From the NCBI GenBank assembly GCA_937888925.1, contig CALARM010000364.1:1-7810 (forward strand): DNA of 7,810 nucleotides, given 5' to 3'. The notes under the pieces are model-generated. The model did no database searches, was not told the origin of the DNA, and saw nothing but the letters and a program-made list of their open reading frames with translations. Each line of letters opens with the position of its first letter. The first letter of the stretch is position 1. The translations under genes and the position numbers were made by a program. This DNA comes from an uncultured Synergistia bacterium. GTDB taxonomy: Bacteria > Eremiobacterota > SpSt-956 > JAKJGF01. Positions 6,150 through 7,810 of this stretch are shown one piece after another.

Positions 6150-7334
6150 TTAATCAGGTGATATAATATGTATTATTGCTGCAGAAGCCCATATATCATA
6201 TTTATTATCTTTAAGAAATTTCTCGAGAATAGTTATACTTTTAGGATTTGAAATTTCTCCAAGTGCGCGTATAGCTTCTGTTCTGACATTATAGTTTTTA
6301 TCTTCAAGGGTTTTTACTATAAGATCGTGCATTTTTATAAGTTTTAATTTTCCTGCAGCACTCAGTGCAGATGCTCTTACTGAAGCATTGCTATCTTTAA
6401 GAGCGGCAGAGAGGATTCCTGTGACAGAGTTATTACCTGCCCTGCCTATAGAGTCCATTACTGTAACTCTTACAGCCGCGTTTTTATCACCTGCATATTT
6501 TTTTAAGATTTCCAGTGAACTGTTATCTTTTATAAATCCCAGGGCTTTTATTGCATCAATTTTAAAAGCTTCTTTTTTTAACATCTTTTCCAGAGAAGGC
6601 ACCGCAGAAGGTGAGCCAATTCTTCCAAGAGCCTCTATCGCCGCATAAACAACCCAGGCGCTTTCATCTGACAGGCTTTTCTCCAGAAGTGGTATGGCAG
6701 ATATATCTCCTGTTTTCCCCAGGGCTATTGCAGCAATAGATCGCACTCCCGGATTTTTGTCTTTAATGGATTTTTTTGCAAGGTTTATATTATTTGTAAA
6801 CATAATTTCTTTTAAAGCCGAATCAATAAAACATCTTGCTAAAGGATCATTATCTTTTGATACATTTTTAAGTGCATCTATTGAGGAAGGAAGATGAAAT
6901 TCGAGGAGAGCCCTTGCAGCGGTTACTCTTATCTCAGGGTCCTCATCTTTTAATGACTCTTCAATCATAGAAACTACAAGAGGATCTTTTGTCTCAACAA
7001 GAGCCTGTATGGCAGCACTTCTTATAGAACTGTTTCTATCATCAAGATATTTCTCCAGCAGAGGTATAATAGAATTATCCTTATGTTTTCCCAGTGCAAT
7101 AAGAGCTTCTCCTTTTACTCTTATATCATTATCCTTCAGTGCCTGTTGAAGCAGGAATATAGAACCTTTATCCTGAAGGTTGCCAAGGACGGACATTAAA
7201 ATAAGTTTTTTGTTTACATCATCTTTATAAATATTTGTCTTTAAAATCTGCCAGCATTGATTTTCTATATCTGCAGCAGATAATAAGCCTGCAGTGAGTA
7301 ATATTAATATGAAAACACAGATTTTTTTCTTCAA
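6150..7334 (-). CDS. Exported HEAT-repeat protein
   Basis: 394 residues. Residues 1-21 form a signal peptide: KKK, a hydrophobic core (ICVFILILLTAGLL), then SAA before Asp22 with likely cleavage after Ala21. There is no lipobox Cys, so it is probably secreted or periplasmic rather than a lipoprotein. From about residue 41 to the end are about 11 full HEAT repeats of roughly 31 residues plus a partial last one. Their typical pattern is (V/I)R-x-x-A-(I/A)-x-A-L-G-x-(I/T)-x-(D/N)-x-x-(A/S)-I-P-L-L-E-K-x-L-x-D. Clear examples are at 71-101, 195-225, 319-349 and 350-380. Repeats around 165-194 and 257-285 are more degenerate. Such solenoids bind proteins; no catalytic motif is visible and the partner is unknown. 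The start is TTG 7334 with AAGGAG 8 nt upstream; no ATG fits. It is divergent to the glycosyltransferase. Confidence 0.9.
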   Translation of the reverse strand: MKKKICVFILILLTAGLLSAADIENQCWQILKTNIYKDDVNKKLILMSVLGNLQDKGSIFLLQQALKDNDIRVKGEALIALGKHKDNSIIPLLEKYLDDRNSSIRSAAIQALVETKDPLVVSMIEESLKDEDPEIRVTAARALLEFHLPSSIDALKNVSKDNDPLARCFIDSALKEIMFTNNINLAKKSIKDKNPGVRSIAAIALGKTGDISAIPLLEKSLSDESAWVVYAAIEALGRIGSPSAVPSLEKMLKKEAFKIDAIKALGFIKDNSSLEILKKYAGDKNAAVRVTVMDSIGRAGNNSVTGILSAALKDSNASVRASALSAAGKLKLIKMHDLIVKTLEDKNYNVRTEAIRALGEISNPKSITILEKFLKDNKYDIWASAAIIHIISPD

Positions 7335-7342
7335 TGGTTATT

Positions 7343-7348
7343 CTCCTT
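7343..7348 (-). promoter_or_regulatory. Ribosome binding site of the HEAT-repeat gene, supports TTG start
   Basis: AAGGAG on the minus strand ends 8 nt before TTG 7334-7332. The signal peptide begins right at this codon, which supports the non-ATG start. Confidence 0.8.
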
Positions 7349-7429
7349 CTGGTTTGTTGTGATTACATTTATAACTTCTATGATAACCATATATGTCCTT
7401 CATTATAAATATAAAAAGTCAGGAGGATT
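7349..7429. promoter_or_regulatory. Divergent promoter region between the HEAT gene and the glycosyltransferase
   Basis: On the plus strand TTGTGA (7357-7362), 16 nt, then TATGAT (7379-7384) make a reasonable promoter for the glycosyltransferase, with a start near 7391. On the minus strand a perfect TATAAT lies at 7402-7407, but its -35 is not recognisable. If both are used, the two transcripts overlap slightly at their 5' ends. An 8-bp inverted repeat ATTTATAA/TTATAAAT (7367-7374, 7403-7410) and the palindrome CATATATG (7388-7395) also lie here, but in DNA this AT-rich they mean little alone. Confidence 0.4.
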
Positions 7430-7480
7430 TTGAATTACTCTGAAGAAATTATGAACTTTCATTTTTATAAAAGCTGGTGA
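7430..7480 (+). CDS. Possible 16-codon leader ORF before the glycosyltransferase
   Basis: A perfect AGGAGG (7421-7426) is followed after 3 nt by TTG, which opens MNYSEEIMNFHFYKSW and a TGA at 7478-7480. The stop lies 5 nt before the preferred glycosyltransferase start, in another frame. The strong Shine-Dalgarno is otherwise unused, since it is 59 nt from the glycosyltransferase start. A leader peptide that couples translation is a fair reading, but the spacing to TTG is short. An internal ATG (codon 8) has only a weak ribosome binding site. The peptide matches nothing I know. Confidence 0.3.
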   Translation: MNYSEEIMNFHFYKSW

Positions 7481-7485
7481 TTTTG

Positions 7486-7810
7486 TTGGCAGAAAAAGAG
7501 ATACCTTCAGTATCCATAATAATTCCCACTTACAATGAGAAAGATAATCTTCCTGAACTTGTAAAAAATATATCTTCTGTCGTGAAAAAAGACAAATTTG
7601 ATATGGAAATTGTCATTGTTGATGATAATTCTCCTGACGGGACAGGTGATGTAGCCAGAGATCTGGCAAAAAAATATTCACTTCAACTTGTAAGCAGACC
7701 TGAAAAATCAGGACTCTCTTCAGCAGTTCTTGATGGTATAAAAAGTGCAAAAGGTGATATTATCGGTGTTATGGACGGAGATTTAAGCCATGACCCTGTC
7801 ATTATACCTA
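7486..7810 (+). CDS. Polyprenol-phosphate sugar transferase, GT2 family, DPM1-like, N-terminal part
   Basis: 108 codons are visible before the right edge. The nucleotide-sugar binding fold starts at SIIIPTYNE (10-18), then EIVIVDDNSPDGTGDVA (41-57) with the Asp pair, RPEKSGLSSAVLDGI (71-85), and the metal-binding VMDGDLSHDP (95-104) with a DxD-type Asp97-Gly98-Asp99. This order and wording is that of dolichol/undecaprenyl-phosphate mannose synthase-like enzymes. They load mannose or another hexose from a nucleotide sugar onto a polyprenyl phosphate at the inner face of the membrane for glycan or lipid modification. Donor sugar and any C-terminal membrane domain cannot be judged. Start: an in-frame TAA at 7468-7470 bounds the frame. 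TTG 7486 is preferred since GGTGAT (7476-7481), the 3' half of an extended Shine-Dalgarno, precedes it; GTG 7477 or TTG 7483 are alternatives. Confidence 0.87.
   Translation, partial: MAEKEIPSVSIIIPTYNEKDNLPELVKNISSVVKKDKFDMEIVIVDDNSPDGTGDVARDLAKKYSLQLVSRPEKSGLSSAVLDGIKSAKGDIIGVMDGDLSHDPVIIP

Overview
The window is AT-rich and densely coded. Strong AGGAGG-type ribosome binding sites precede almost every gene, and TTG start codons appear to be common. The gene content (TldD/TldE protease pair, YybS-like DUF2232 membrane protein, M3-like oligopeptidase, HEAT-repeat exported protein, DPM1-like glycosyltransferase) fits a low-GC, probably anaerobic bacterium, either Firmicutes-like or from a candidate phylum. 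Nothing seen fixes the lineage. There is no rRNA, tRNA, CRISPR array, insertion sequence or phage gene.

Layout: five complete or partial transcription units. (1) Positions 1-3181, minus strand: an operon tldD -> tldE/pmbA -> DUF2232 membrane protein. The genes are separated by 1 nt and then overlap by 17 nt, and the last gene runs off the left edge. (2) Positions 3394-4917, minus strand: a monocistronic M3/M2-type zinc metallopeptidase with its own good -35/-10 promoter and a 14-bp perfect terminator hairpin. (3) Positions 5087-6007, minus strand: an unrecognised acidic coiled-coil protein whose N-terminus has seven tandem Trp-containing octapeptide repeats, ended by a hairpin terminator. (4) Positions 6150-7334, minus strand: an exported protein made almost entirely of about 11 HEAT repeats, starting with TTG. 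(5) Positions 7486-7810, plus strand: the N-terminal part of a polyprenol-phosphate sugar transferase (GT2, DPM1-like), transcribed divergently from the HEAT gene and preceded by a possible 16-codon leader ORF.

Functional links: TldD and TldE are expected to form one heteromeric protease that cleaves unfolded or modified peptides, and the neighbouring M3-like enzyme would degrade short peptides in the cytoplasm. A peptide-turnover theme is therefore plausible, but no substrate is evident. The repeat/coiled-coil protein and the HEAT protein are probable protein-binding scaffolds of unknown role.

The most distinctive elements are the octapeptide-repeat protein (24-bp tandem DNA repeats, two units identical), the repeat-bearing disordered extension in front of the DUF2232 domain, and the short ORF just before the glycosyltransferase. 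No clear new multi-gene system is demonstrated. No gene-free stretch exceeds 300 bases; the longest is 3182-3393.
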